A stretch of 64,000 bases of DNA, taken from NCBI RefSeq assembly GCF_025144335.1, contig NZ_CP083539.1, forward strand, positions 1,427,501 through 1,491,500, written 5' to 3'. Each line of letters starts with the position of its first letter. Position 1 is the first letter of the stretch. The notes under the pieces are model-generated. The model saw nothing but the letters and a program-made list of their open reading frames with translations. It was not told where the DNA came from and did no database searches. The translations under genes and the position numbers were made by a program. Source of the stretch: Jannaschia sp. W003. Lineage in GTDB: Bacteria > Pseudomonadota > Alphaproteobacteria > Rhodobacterales > Rhodobacteraceae. Of this stretch, positions 44,459 to 53,326 are shown in pieces.

Positions 44459-45198
44459 CAGATGCAGCGCCCGCCGTCGACCTCGAGCCCGACGCCGGTG
44501 ATCATGGAGGCCGCATCGGAGCACAGGAACGCGGCAGCCTCGCCCATGTCCTGCGGCGTCGAGAACCGGCCCAGCGGGATGGTGGAGAGGAACTTCGCGC
44601 GCATCTCGGGGGTGTCCTCGCCCATGAACGACTTCAACAGAGGCGTGTCGCCGGCCACGGGGTTCAAGCAGTTCACGCGGATGCCTTCGGGCGCCAGCTC
44701 CACCGCCATGGCCTTGGTGGCGGTGATCATCCAGCCCTTCGACGCGTTGTACCAGTTGAGCCGGGGGCGCGGCGAGACGCCCGCCGTGGAGGCGACGTTC
44801 AGGATCGCGCCCGCCCGCGCACTCTTCATGACGGGGACCACGTGGCGGGCCGAGAGGTAGACGGACTTCGCGTTCACCGCGAGCACACGGTCGAACTCCG
44901 CCTCGTCCACCTCCTCCATGGGCTTGGGCAGGTGGGTGATGCCGGCGTTGTTCACCAGCACGTCGATGCGGCCGAAGGCGTCGAGCGCGGCGGCGGTCAG
45001 CGCCCGCCAGTCGGCGTCCTTCGACACGTCGCAGCCGGCCGCCCGGCTGCCGGTCTCGCGCGCGGCCGCCTCGGCCCCGTCGCGGTTCAGGTCGGCGACC
45101 ATGACCTCGGCGCCCTCGCGGCGGAACACCTCGACGATGCCCCGCCCGAAGCCCGAGGCGCCCCCCGTGACGATCGCGCACTTTCCTTCGAGTCTCAT
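44458..45198 (-). CDS. short-chain dehydrogenase/reductase
   Basis: 246 residues of the classical SDR type: NAD-binding TGGASGFGRGI near residue 12, NNAG, catalytic Ser in NVASTAG and the YxxxK in NWYNASKGW. The dinucleotide preference is uncertain. ATG 45198 is preceded by GGAGGACCGGGCC; the ORF is open to 45297 without a better start. It is first in an operon with the small protein and DmpA-like peptidase. Substrate is unknown. Confidence 0.9.
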   Translation of the reverse strand: MRLEGKCAIVTGGASGFGRGIVEVFRREGAEVMVADLNRDGAEAAARETGSRAAGCDVSKDADWRALTAAALDAFGRIDVLVNNAGITHLPKPMEEVDEAEFDRVLAVNAKSVYLSARHVVPVMKSARAGAILNVASTAGVSPRPRLNWYNASKGWMITATKAMAVELAPEGIRVNCLNPVAGDTPLLKSFMGEDTPEMRAKFLSTIPLGRFSTPQDMGEAAAFLCSDAASMITGVGLEVDGGRCI

Positions 45199-45256
45199 GG
45201 CCCGGTCCTCCCGCGGGCGAGGGGACCGCAGCGGGGCGGCGGCTGCAAGCGCCAAG

Positions 45257-46243
45257 TCAGCGCGTGGAGGCGCGGCGCAGGATCGCGGCGGCATCAACGC
45301 CGTCGAAGTCCGAGGCGCTGGGCTCCAATCCCGGCGCGGGCGCCTGCGCGCGCCCGCCGAGGCGGAGGGTGACGTCGGCGCTCAGGGCCTCGTCGAAGCC
45401 GGCGAGCACGTCCTCGGAGACCAGAAGGCTCTCGGCCGGGATGCCCTCCACGTAGATGATCTCGTGGGCATCGAAGAGGAGGTGGAAATACTCCACGTAG
45501 CCGCCCGCGTCGCGCCAGACCGTGTCGTCGTTCACGAGGTGGCGGGCGCGCACCAGCAGCTCGCGGCGGCCGGCGCGCAGCGCGTCGGTGCGCTGGTACA
45601 CGAACAGGCGGTGGTCGGGCGACAGGATCAGGGTGCGGGCGTTGCCCATGGCGCCCTCGGAGATGACCACGGGGGCGTTGGCGCCCTCGGCGCGCACCGA
45701 CTGGCGGCCGATCCAGCGGACGGGGCGGGGGCCGTGGTCGCGGGTCAGCACGCGCTCGCCCGGCTCCAGCGTCTCCACGGGACGCTGGAGGCCGCCGGCC
45801 ATGGTCACGCAGGTGCCGCGGGTGAACGACACCGAGGCCACGCTGGCCAGCTCGCCCGCCACGGCCTCGGAGGCGATCAGGGTGTACTCGTCGCGCGGCC
45901 CGAGGGGGCCGAGGGGCAGCACGTGACGCGCGCCCTCGATCTCCACCACCAGCACCTCGACGCCGGCGCCGCGCTCGCTCATCAGCTGGTGCCGCGCGAG
46001 GGGCGCGATGGCCGCGCCAGGCGTGCCCAGCGAGGAGCCGGCGCCCACCTCCGGCCCGCGGCTGCCGCGGGCGATCACAAGCTCGCGCTCCGCGGCCCCG
46101 GGGTCGAGCGCGTAGACGTCGCCGGCCACCACGTCCCCGAGCCCGCCGATGGGGTCGCCCATCAGCGCGCCGGTCTCGACGAGGAGGGCGCCGGCGGGCA
46201 GCGCGGCGCAGCGGCTCATGCGCAGGAGGGGCGAGTCGGTCAT
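45257..46243 (-). CDS. Hint (Hedgehog/intein-type) domain protein
   Basis: 328 residues. After an N-terminal about 140-residue region of unrecognised type (which also resembles parts of other rhodobacterial Hint proteins), a Hint domain appears: FTRGTCVTMAGGLQRPVETL with nucleophile Cys145, GPRPVRWIG, SPDHRLFVY (about 209-217) and DAHEIIYVEGIPAESLL. Hint domains self-splice or cleave; PF13403-type proteins are abundant in Rhodobacterales, often in secreted calcium-binding proteins. No clear C-terminal extein or signal peptide is visible here. It may have a regulatory or autoprocessing role. Confidence 0.82.
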   Translation of the reverse strand: MTDSPLLRMSRCAALPAGALLVETGALMGDPIGGLGDVVAGDVYALDPGAAERELVIARGSRGPEVGAGSSLGTPGAAIAPLARHQLMSERGAGVEVLVVEIEGARHVLPLGPLGPRDEYTLIASEAVAGELASVASVSFTRGTCVTMAGGLQRPVETLEPGERVLTRDHGPRPVRWIGRQSVRAEGANAPVVISEGAMGNARTLILSPDHRLFVYQRTDALRAGRRELLVRARHLVNDDTVWRDAGGYVEYFHLLFDAHEIIYVEGIPAESLLVSEDVLAGFDEALSADVTLRLGGRAQAPAPGLEPSASDFDGVDAAAILRRASTR

Positions 46244-46390
46244 GGGGGCCATCATCGTCCACGGCGCGGGCATAATCACGGCCCCCGCGGGGCGATCCCG
46301 GTCACGTTTCCGAGGCTTGCGCGGACGCGGTACAGATGACGCGGGCGCGGGGCGGTGCTAGGCCGGGCCGCGAAGCAGGGGGAGACGTAC

Positions 46391-47170
46391 ATGGATCTGG
46401 GAATCCGGGGCAAGCGGGCGCTGGTCTGCGCCAGCTCGAAAGGCCTGGGGCGCGGCTGCGCGGAGGCGCTGGCGGCGGCGGGCTGCGACCTCGTGGTCAA
46501 CGGGCGCGGGGCCGAAGCGCTGGAGCGGACGGCCGAGGCGATCCGCGCGGCGCATGGCGTGCGCGTGGACGCGGTGGCCTGCGACGTGACCACGGAAGCG
46601 GGGCGGGCCGAGTTGCTGACCGCGGCGGGCGAGCCGGACATCCTCGTGACCAACGCGGGCGGGCCGCCGCCGGGCATGTGGTCGGACTGGTCGCGCGACG
46701 ACTTCATCGCCGCGCTCGACGCCAACATGCTGACGCCGATCGCCCTGATGCAGGCCTGCCTGCCCGCCATGCAGCGGCGCGGCTGGGGGCGGGTGGTTAA
46801 CATCACCTCGCAGTCGGTGAAGGCGCCGATCCCGGTCTTGGGACTGTCGAATGCCGCGCGCACCGGGCTGACGGGCTTCGTGGCCGGCACCGCGCGGCAG
46901 GTGGCCGCCGACGGGGTGACGATCAACAACCTCCTGCCCGGCATCCACGACACCGACCGGGCGACCTCGCTCGACGAAGGCGTGGTGAAGGCGCAGGGCG
47001 TCACGATGGACGAGGCGCGCGCCCAGCGCGAGGCGACGATCCCGGCCCGGCGCTACGGCACGGCGGCCGAGTTCGGCGCGGCCTGCGCGTTCCTCGCCTC
47101 GGTCCATGCGGGGTTCATCGTCGGGCAGAACATCCTGCTCGACGGCGGGGCGACCAACGCGACGATCTAA
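46391..47170 (+). CDS. SDR-fold protein lacking the Tyr/Lys active-site pair
   Basis: 259 residues. The Rossmann fold start KRALVCASSKGLGRG and VTNAGGPPPGM are normal SDR features, with Ser in NITSQSVKAP. At the YxxxK position the sequence reads LGLSNAARTGLTGF, so the Tyr becomes Ser and the Lys becomes Arg. The C-terminal GQNILLDGGATNATI is typical of 3-oxoacyl-ACP reductase-like SDRs. It belongs to a known-looking subfamily with this substitution but the chemistry is unclear. ATG 46391 follows GGGGGAGACGTAC. It is convergent with the TspO-like gene, sharing the region 47167-47170. Confidence 0.85.
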   Translation: MDLGIRGKRALVCASSKGLGRGCAEALAAAGCDLVVNGRGAEALERTAEAIRAAHGVRVDAVACDVTTEAGRAELLTAAGEPDILVTNAGGPPPGMWSDWSRDDFIAALDANMLTPIALMQACLPAMQRRGWGRVVNITSQSVKAPIPVLGLSNAARTGLTGFVAGTARQVAADGVTINNLLPGIHDTDRATSLDEGVVKAQGVTMDEARAQREATIPARRYGTAAEFGAACAFLASVHAGFIVGQNILLDGGATNATI

Positions 47171-47874
47171 GGCGCGCGCTCGCGGCGCAGGCGGGCGAGG
47201 GCGAGGCCCAACACCGCCAGCGCCGCGACGAGCGCGAAAAGGCCCAGTGGCGACAGCCCGTTGCGCACCGTGACGGCCACCAGCGCCCAGGCCACCGCCA
47301 CCCCATAGAGCAGCGAGGGGCGGCGGAGCAGCATCGCCGCTGCCACCACGATGCCCACGGCGAGGGCGGCGAAGGCCCAGCCCACGGGGCCGAAGGGCGG
47401 CAGGCCCCAGCCGGCGGCGAGCAGCCCCAGCGACACCGCCGAGGCCGCCGTGAGCCACCCGGCATAGAGGCCGACCGGCGCGCGCAGCAGCCACAGGTCG
47501 CGGGACGGGGTGCGGATCAGCGCCACCAGCGCGCCGACGAGCATCGTCCAGATCATCGCCGTGGCCCAGAGCGGCGAGGCGAGCGCCACCGCCAGCCACG
47601 GCACGCCCACGCCGAGCGAGACGATCAGGGGCAGGCGTGTGGCGTCCCAGCCGGCGTCGTCGCGGCGCCGCCACAGCCCGAACGCGGCGGAGACGACGAG
47701 CCACAGGTAGATCACGCCCCAGATCGCGAAGGCGTAGCCCGCGGGCTGCACGGGCGGCTCCTCGATCCGCACCGGGAACTGCGCGGGGTCGTAGCCTGCG
47801 AAGGACGGGCCGAGCACGGGGGCCAGCGCGAAGGCGACGGCGAGCACGAGGACGAGGACTGCGCGGACGGTCAT
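47167..47874 (-). CDS. TspO/MBR-related tryptophan-rich membrane protein
   Basis: 235 residues with about seven hydrophobic helices. The segment PAGYAFAIWGVIYLWLVVSA near the N-terminus and scattered Trp residues (WAFAALAVGIVV, AGWLTAASAVSLGLLAAGW) fit the TspO/MBR relatives annotated as tryptophan-rich sensory proteins in Rhodobacterales. Classical TspO has five helices and 160 residues, so this is a longer branch. Role unknown, maybe tetrapyrrole-linked. It is convergent with the SDR-fold gene. Confidence 0.7.
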   Translation of the reverse strand: MTVRAVLVLVLAVAFALAPVLGPSFAGYDPAQFPVRIEEPPVQPAGYAFAIWGVIYLWLVVSAAFGLWRRRDDAGWDATRLPLIVSLGVGVPWLAVALASPLWATAMIWTMLVGALVALIRTPSRDLWLLRAPVGLYAGWLTAASAVSLGLLAAGWGLPPFGPVGWAFAALAVGIVVAAAMLLRRPSLLYGVAVAWALVAVTVRNGLSPLGLFALVAALAVLGLALARLRRERAP

Positions 47875-47986
47875 GGGGCTCTCCGGTTGCGGGGGCGAAC
47901 GCGCGCCGGGGGGGCGGGGTTCACCGCGCCCCGCTTGCCCTCGCGCGCGGCGGCGGGCACCACGCGGCCCGAGGGGGACGCGCGCC

Positions 47987-48913
47987 ATGGACCATGCCGA
48001 GACGGTGACCTTCGGGGGCGGCGGGCTGGACCGGGCCGAGGACCTGCGCCGCCACCCCGAGCTGCTGGCCGCTCTGCCCGCCCGCACGCTGCCCCTCTGG
48101 CGCGGCAAGCCGCTGCTGAAGGAATCCGGAGACGCGCTCCAGATCCTCGACGGCCACGCCCCGGAGGCGGGCCACCCGGTCCTGATCGGCCGCATCGACG
48201 GCCACGCGCTGTTCGCCCGCGACGTGAGCGCGCTGGAGGTCGAAGGCTTCGCCGACACGCTCGGCGCCTTCCAGGACCCTTCGACCCAGCGCGCCGCGGG
48301 CCTGCCGGGCGCCTTCGCGGAGCTGCGCGCCGCGATGACCCGCCTCGCGCCCGTCGAGGCCGAGATCGCCGCCACGGCACGCGGGGTGCTCGAATGGCAC
48401 CGCACCCATCGCTTCTGCGGCCGCTGCGGCGCGCCCACGGAGCCGGGCAAGGCGGGCTGGATGCGGATGTGCGGCGAAGGGCACGCGCACTTCCCGCGCA
48501 CCGACCCGGTGGTGATCATGCTCGTGATCCACGGCGAGCGCGCCCTTCTGGGCCGCTCGCCGGCCTGGCCCGAGGGGTTCTTCTCGTGCCTCGCGGGCTT
48601 CATGGAGCCGGGCGAGACGGTGGAGTCGGCGGTGCGCCGCGAGACCTGGGAGGAGTGCGGCGTGCGGGTGGGGCGCGTCCGCTACCTCGCCTCGCAGCCC
48701 TGGCCGTTCCCCGGCTCGCTGATGCTGGGCGCCCACGGCGAGGCCTTGGACGACCGCATCGAGATCGACCCCGAGGAGATCGCCGAGGCGCGCTGGGTCA
48801 CGCGCGAGCGGCTGGTCGAGGTCTTCGCCGGGCGCGACCCGCACATGAGCCCCGCGCGCGAGGGAGCGATCGCCCGGTTCCTCCTGCAGGCGTGGCTGGA
48901 GGACCGGCTCTGA
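47987..48913 (+). CDS. nudC: NAD(H)-pyrophosphohydrolase, NudC-like Nudix enzyme
   Basis: 308 residues. Nudix box GFMEPGETVESAVRRETWEE (about 204-223) matches GX5EX7REUXEEXGU; GWMRMCGEGHAHFPR and FCGRCG form the zinc-binding part (Cys144, Cys147, Cys162, His166 or 168). The SQPWPFPGSLMLG motif is the NudC/NADH pyrophosphatase signature. It hydrolyses NADH and can remove NAD caps from RNA. It starts 112 bases from the divergent TspO-like gene. Confidence 0.92.
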   Translation: MDHAETVTFGGGGLDRAEDLRRHPELLAALPARTLPLWRGKPLLKESGDALQILDGHAPEAGHPVLIGRIDGHALFARDVSALEVEGFADTLGAFQDPSTQRAAGLPGAFAELRAAMTRLAPVEAEIAATARGVLEWHRTHRFCGRCGAPTEPGKAGWMRMCGEGHAHFPRTDPVVIMLVIHGERALLGRSPAWPEGFFSCLAGFMEPGETVESAVRRETWEECGVRVGRVRYLASQPWPFPGSLMLGAHGEALDDRIEIDPEEIAEARWVTRERLVEVFAGRDPHMSPAREGAIARFLLQAWLEDRL

Positions 48914-48990
48914 CCCCGCGCCGCGATGGCGCCCTAATTGAATCCTAACCCGCGGGCACCAGATGTGCCGACAGGAGCCGGAGACCCCCC

Positions 48991-49452
48991 ATGAAGTTCG
49001 TCGCCACCGAGGACATCCGCGCGCCGCTGGACCTGGTCTGGGACGAGGTCTCGGCGATCGAGCGCTGGGAGGGCCTGATCAGGCGCGGCGCCGACCGGCT
49101 GGAGCGCCAGCCGCCCGGCCCGCCGGGCCCGGGCACGCGCTGGATGGGGCGCGGCACCGTGAGCGGCAAGCGCCGCGACGTCGCCGCCACGCTGGTCGCG
49201 CTGGATCCCCGGCGGCAGCTCGTGATCGAGGGCGGGACCGACGGCATGACCGTCGTGCTGGAGGTCGCGCTCGAGGCGCGGGGCCCGGCGCTGACGCGGC
49301 TCACGGTGGTCACGGAGGCCAGGGCTCGCACCCTCTCGGCGCGGCTGCTGCTGCAGTCGGCCCGGCTTGCGCGCGCGTCGCTGGCGAAGCGCTACAAGGA
49401 GCGGGTGTCGAACTTCGCCTCGCGCATGGAGACGCTCGCCGCCGCGGCCTGA
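48991..49452 (+). CDS. SRPBCC/START-like domain protein
   Basis: 153 residues with the helix-grip pattern: MKFVATEDIRAPLDLVWDEV, then alternating beta-strands (TRWMGRGTVSGKRRDVAATL, QLVIEGGTDGM, VLEVALEARGPALTRLTVV) and a long C-terminal helix (ASLAKRYKERVSNFASRM). SRPBCC proteins bind hydrophobic ligands or act in polyketide/lipid pathways. The start ATG at 48991 is strong and a close neighbour, nudC, ends 77 bases upstream; function is unknown. Confidence 0.8.
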   Translation: MKFVATEDIRAPLDLVWDEVSAIERWEGLIRRGADRLERQPPGPPGPGTRWMGRGTVSGKRRDVAATLVALDPRRQLVIEGGTDGMTVVLEVALEARGPALTRLTVVTEARARTLSARLLLQSARLARASLAKRYKERVSNFASRMETLAAAA

Positions 49453-49472
49453 GGCTTCGCGCGCCGCCCCCT

Positions 49473-51707
49473 TCAGCGGTGGCGCAGGTAGTCCATCACC
49501 GCGGGGCGCACCGACTGCTCGCCCGCCTCGCGGGCGTTGGCGATGACCTCGCGCACCTCCGCGAGCGAGGAGCGCAGCAGCAGGTGCTTCACCGGGCCGA
49601 TGCTCGCGGGGCGCATCGACAGCGCGCGCAGGCCCATGGCCGCGAAGCACAGCGCCTCGATGGGCCGGCCGGCGTCCTCGCCGCAGAAGCTGACGGGCGT
49701 GCCCGCCTCGTCGCAGCGCGCCACGATCTGCTCGATCAGCGACAGGAACGAGACGTTGAGCGTGTCGTAGCGCCGGCGCACCCGCTCGTTCTCGCGGTCG
49801 GCGGCGAAGAAGAACTGCTTGAGGTCGTTGCCGCCGATCGAGATGAAGTCCGCCTCCTCGAAGAAGCGGCGAGGCGCGAAGGCGAGGCTCGGGGTCTCCA
49901 GCATGGCGCCGACGCAGACCTTCTCGGGCAGCACGTGGCCGAGGCTGCGCTCGCGGTGGATCTCGCGCAGGACGTGGCCGCGCGCCTCCAGGAACTCCTC
50001 CATCTGGGCCACGAACGGGAACATTACCCGCAGGGGGCGCCCGTTCGCGGCGCGCAGGAGGGCCTGGAGCTGCATCCGCATGATGCCGCGCTTGTCGAGC
50101 CCGACCCGGATCGCGCGCCAGCCCAGCGCCGGGTTCGGCTCGTCGGCGGGCTTCATGTAGGGCAGCACCTTGTCGGAGCCGATGTCGAGGGTGCGGAAGG
50201 TGACCGGCTTGCCGCCCGCCGCGTCCATGACCCGCGCGTAGAGCGTGGCCAGTTCGCCCCGGCGCGGCATCTTGGAACGCACGAGGAACTGCAGCTCGGT
50301 GCGGAAGAGCCCCACGCCCTCGGCCCCCGAGGAGGGCAGCGAGGGCAGGTCGGCCATAAGCCCCGCGTTCATGGTCAACTCGATGCGCTGCCCGTCCTCG
50401 GTGACGCAGAGCCGGTCGCGGATCGCCGCGTAGCGCTGCTGGGCGTCGGCCTGCATGGCCAGCTTCTCGCGGAACGCCTCGCGCACCTTCTCGTCGGGAC
50501 GCAGGTGGGCGATGGCCTGGTCGCCGTCCACGAGGATCGGGTCGCCCGACAGCGCCTCGGTGAGGATGCCGCGGGCCTGGATCACCAGCGGGATCGCCCA
50601 AGCGCGCGCGACGATGGCCGCGTGGGATCCGACCGAGCCCTCCTCGAGCACGATGCCCCGCAGGCGCCCGCGCCCGTATTCCAGAAGCTCCGCGGGGCCG
50701 AGGTTGCGCGCCACCAGGACGCTGCCGTCGGGCGCCGCGCGCGTGGCGCGCCCCTGTCCCGTGAGCGTGCGCAGGAGGCGGTTTGACAGATCGTCCAGAT
50801 CGGCCAGCCGGTCGCGCAGGTAGGCGTCGCCGGACTGGCTCATGCGCGTGCGCGCGGTGGTCTGCTCCTTCTCGACGGCCGCCTCCGCCGAGAGGCCCGC
50901 GTCGATGTCCGCCTCCATGCGCCGCAGCCAGGAGCGGGAGTAGGCGAACATGCGGTAGGTCTCGAGGACCTCCATCTGCTCGCGGTCGCCCGAGGCGGCA
51001 TCCAGCATCTTGTCCACCGACAGGCGCAGGGCGTCGATCGCGTCCGCGAGCCGGCGCTTCTCCGCGTCCGGGTCGTCGGCCACGGGGTTTGTGATCACCA
51101 CGCGGGGGTCGTGGAGATGAACCAGCCCCTCGGCCGCGCCCTCCTGGCCCGTGACACCCCGGAACATGCGCTGGCCGGCATGGGGCGCGCGCAGGGCCTC
51201 GCCCTCGCCCACGAAGGCGCCGAGTTCCGCCATCTCGGCCAGCACCATGGCCACCACCTCAAGGGCGTAGACCTCGTCCTCGGAGTACTCGCGCGCTTCC
51301 TTGGACTGCACCACCAGCACGCCCAGCCGCTCGCCGAGGCGCTGGACGGGCACGCCGAGGAAGGCCGAGAACACCTCCTCGCCGGTCTCGGGCATGAAGC
51401 GAAAGCCGCGGGTGGAGGGCGCGTCGGCAGTGTTCACGGGGCCGCGGCGCCGCGCGACGCGGCCCACCAGTCCCTCGCCGAGGCGCAGGCGGGTGACATG
51501 GACCGCCTCGGGGTTGAGGCCCTGCGTGGCGCACAGCTCCAGCGTGTTCTCGTCGCGGTGCAGGTAGATGGAGCACACGTCGGTGCCCATCGAATCGGCC
51601 ACGAGGGCGACGATGCGGTCGAGACGCTCCTGGCCCTGCGCCTCCTCGGCCATCACCGCTTGGAGGCGCCGCAGCAGCTTGCGGCTCTCGGTGTCCGGTG
51701 CGGTCAT
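49473..51707 (-). CDS. ptsP: phosphoenolpyruvate-protein phosphotransferase, EI-Ntr (PtsP)
   Basis: 744 residues. N-terminal GAF domain (about 10-160) sensing a small molecule, then EI domains. The phosphorylated His is in VGSHAAIVARA (about 370). PEP-binding motifs TFRTLDIGSDKVLPY, GIMRMQLQALLRAANGRPLRVMFPFV and GGNDLKQFFFAADRENERV follow. It starts the PTS-Ntr phosphorelay for nitrogen and potassium regulation rather than sugar uptake. ATG 51707 follows GGGAGACAGGCGC. It lies near lysC, the common alphaproteobacterial arrangement. Confidence 0.95.
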   Translation of the reverse strand: MTAPDTESRKLLRRLQAVMAEEAQGQERLDRIVALVADSMGTDVCSIYLHRDENTLELCATQGLNPEAVHVTRLRLGEGLVGRVARRRGPVNTADAPSTRGFRFMPETGEEVFSAFLGVPVQRLGERLGVLVVQSKEAREYSEDEVYALEVVAMVLAEMAELGAFVGEGEALRAPHAGQRMFRGVTGQEGAAEGLVHLHDPRVVITNPVADDPDAEKRRLADAIDALRLSVDKMLDAASGDREQMEVLETYRMFAYSRSWLRRMEADIDAGLSAEAAVEKEQTTARTRMSQSGDAYLRDRLADLDDLSNRLLRTLTGQGRATRAAPDGSVLVARNLGPAELLEYGRGRLRGIVLEEGSVGSHAAIVARAWAIPLVIQARGILTEALSGDPILVDGDQAIAHLRPDEKVREAFREKLAMQADAQQRYAAIRDRLCVTEDGQRIELTMNAGLMADLPSLPSSGAEGVGLFRTELQFLVRSKMPRRGELATLYARVMDAAGGKPVTFRTLDIGSDKVLPYMKPADEPNPALGWRAIRVGLDKRGIMRMQLQALLRAANGRPLRVMFPFVAQMEEFLEARGHVLREIHRERSLGHVLPEKVCVGAMLETPSLAFAPRRFFEEADFISIGGNDLKQFFFAADRENERVRRRYDTLNVSFLSLIEQIVARCDEAGTPVSFCGEDAGRPIEALCFAAMGLRALSMRPASIGPVKHLLLRSSLAEVREVIANAREAGEQSVRPAVMDYLRHR

Positions 51708-51781
51708 GCGCCTGTCTCCCTCGCGCCCCCATACCCCGCCGGGCGGGGCGGGGGAAAGGGCGGAGGGGGCTCGGCGGCGCC

Positions 51782-51919
51782 TTAGCGCCCGGCCTGCATC
51801 GCGGCCTGGACCGTGCCCGCCGAAGGCCTGTCGGGCGGCGCCAGAACGGCCACGGAGGCGAGCGAGAGGGCGCCGAGCACGGCGAGCCAGAACGGGGGAG
51901 GGGTGTGTCGGGTCATCAT
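51782..51919 (-). CDS. small single-helix membrane protein
   Basis: 45 residues, with one hydrophobic helix (PFWLAVLGALSLASVAVLAP) and a short charged C-terminus. It lies between lysC and ptsP; two adjacent ATGs, at 51916 and 51919, are possible. It is short enough that coding status is uncertain, but codon usage and the clear helix favour a gene. Confidence 0.45.
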   Translation of the reverse strand: MMTRHTPPPFWLAVLGALSLASVAVLAPPDRPSAGTVQAAMQAGR

Positions 51920-52025
51920 GGGGCGATCGTGGCCCCGGGGCCGCCCGTCAGGCCAATGCGGCGCGCGGTCATGCGCCGGCAGGGGCCCCGTCATGCGATA
52001 ACGGGGCGCCCGCGGGGCCTGCGGG

Positions 52026-53261
52026 TCAGGCCTTCTGCAGCTCGAAGGCGTCGTGCAGCGCCTGCACGGCCAGCTCCGTGAACTTGCGGTCGATCAGCAC
52101 CGAGATCTTGATCTCCGAGGTGGTGATGACCTTGATGTTCACGCCGAACTCCGAGAGCGCGCGGAACATCTTGGCCGCGACCCCGGCGTGGGAGCGCATG
52201 CCGATGCCCACCACCGAGACCTTGGCCACCTCGGAGTCGACCAGCAGGTCGCGGAAGTTCACCTCGCCGCCCGCCTTCACGCCGTCCATGGCGCGGCGGG
52301 CGCGCGGCACCATGTCCACGGGCAGCGAGAAGGTCATGTCGGTGCGGCCGTCCTCGCCGATGTTCTGCACGATCATGTCGACCACGACGCCCTCCTCGGC
52401 GAGGGGGCCGAAGATGGCGGCCGAGATGCCGGGGCGGTCGGCCACGCTCACGAGGGTCATCTGCGCCTCGTCGCGGCTGAAGGCGACGCCCGATACGACC
52501 TTGGATTCCACGATGTCCTCCTCGCGGCACACCAGCGTGCCGGCATTCTCGTCCATTTCCTCGAAGCTCGACAGCACCCGCAGGCGCACGTCGTAGCGCA
52601 TCGCCAGTTCCACGGAGCGGGTCTGGAGCACCTTGGCACCCAGCGAGGCCAGCTCCAGCATCTCCTCGAAGGCGATGCGGTCGATGCGGCGGGCCTTGGC
52701 GCTGACACGCGGATCGGTGGTGTAGACGCCGTCCACGTCCGTGTAGATGTCGCAGCGCTCCGCCCCGAAGGCGGCGGCGAAGGCCACCGCGGTGGTGTCC
52801 GAGCCGCCGCGCCCCAGCGTGGTGATGCGCCCCTCGGGGCTGATGCCCTGGAAGCCCGCCACCACGGCCACCTGCATGCCCTCGCCGAACTTCGTCGCGA
52901 GGTTGTCCGTGGGGATGTCCTCGATGCGCGCCGAGCCGTGGGCCGAAGTGGTGCGGACCGGCACCTGCCAGCCCTGCCAGGAGCGCGCGTCGATGCCGTT
53001 GTGCTGCAGCACCAGCGCGAGCAGGCCGGCGGTGACGTTCTCGCCCGAGGAGACCACGGCGTCGTACTCGCGCGCGTCGTGGAGAGGGCCGGTCTCGCCG
53101 ACCCAGCCCACCAGCTCGTTGGTTTTGCCGGACATGGCGGAGACGACCACGATCACCTCATGGCCGCGCGCGACCTCGACGCCCACGCGCTTGGCGACGC
53201 GCTTGATGCGCTCGAGGTTCCCGACGGACGTGCCGCCGAACTTCATCACCAGGCGCGTCAT
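52026..53261 (-). CDS. lysC: aspartate kinase
   Basis: 411 residues. It phosphorylates aspartate for lysine, methionine and threonine synthesis. The kinase domain opens VMKFGGTSVGN (5-15); GFQGISPEGRITTLGRGGSDTTAVA and CDIYTDVDGVYTTDPR are the family motifs. Two ACT domains fill about 265-411 (VSVADRPGISAAIFGPLAEE, ISVLIDRKFTELAVQAL), which usually bind lysine or threonine for feedback control. ATG 53261 is used because MTRLVMKFGG matches the family start; an upstream reading to 53909 is a shadow of the Flp-like gene. Confidence 0.97.
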   Translation of the reverse strand: MTRLVMKFGGTSVGNLERIKRVAKRVGVEVARGHEVIVVVSAMSGKTNELVGWVGETGPLHDAREYDAVVSSGENVTAGLLALVLQHNGIDARSWQGWQVPVRTTSAHGSARIEDIPTDNLATKFGEGMQVAVVAGFQGISPEGRITTLGRGGSDTTAVAFAAAFGAERCDIYTDVDGVYTTDPRVSAKARRIDRIAFEEMLELASLGAKVLQTRSVELAMRYDVRLRVLSSFEEMDENAGTLVCREEDIVESKVVSGVAFSRDEAQMTLVSVADRPGISAAIFGPLAEEGVVVDMIVQNIGEDGRTDMTFSLPVDMVPRARRAMDGVKAGGEVNFRDLLVDSEVAKVSVVGIGMRSHAGVAAKMFRALSEFGVNIKVITTSEIKISVLIDRKFTELAVQALHDAFELQKA

Positions 53262-53286
53262 GCCACCCCCCCGTCTCGGACGCGCC

Positions 53287-53302
53287 GCCCTTACGGAAGG
53301 GC
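53287..53302 (-). terminator. hairpin between Flp-like gene and lysC
   Basis: Stem GCCCTT/AAGGGC with loop ACGG, 25 bases beyond the Flp-like stop. No T-tract follows on the minus strand, so it may be an attenuating hairpin before lysC. Confidence 0.45.
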
Positions 53303-53326
53303 GGGCGGGGGCGCAAGGCGCGCGGA

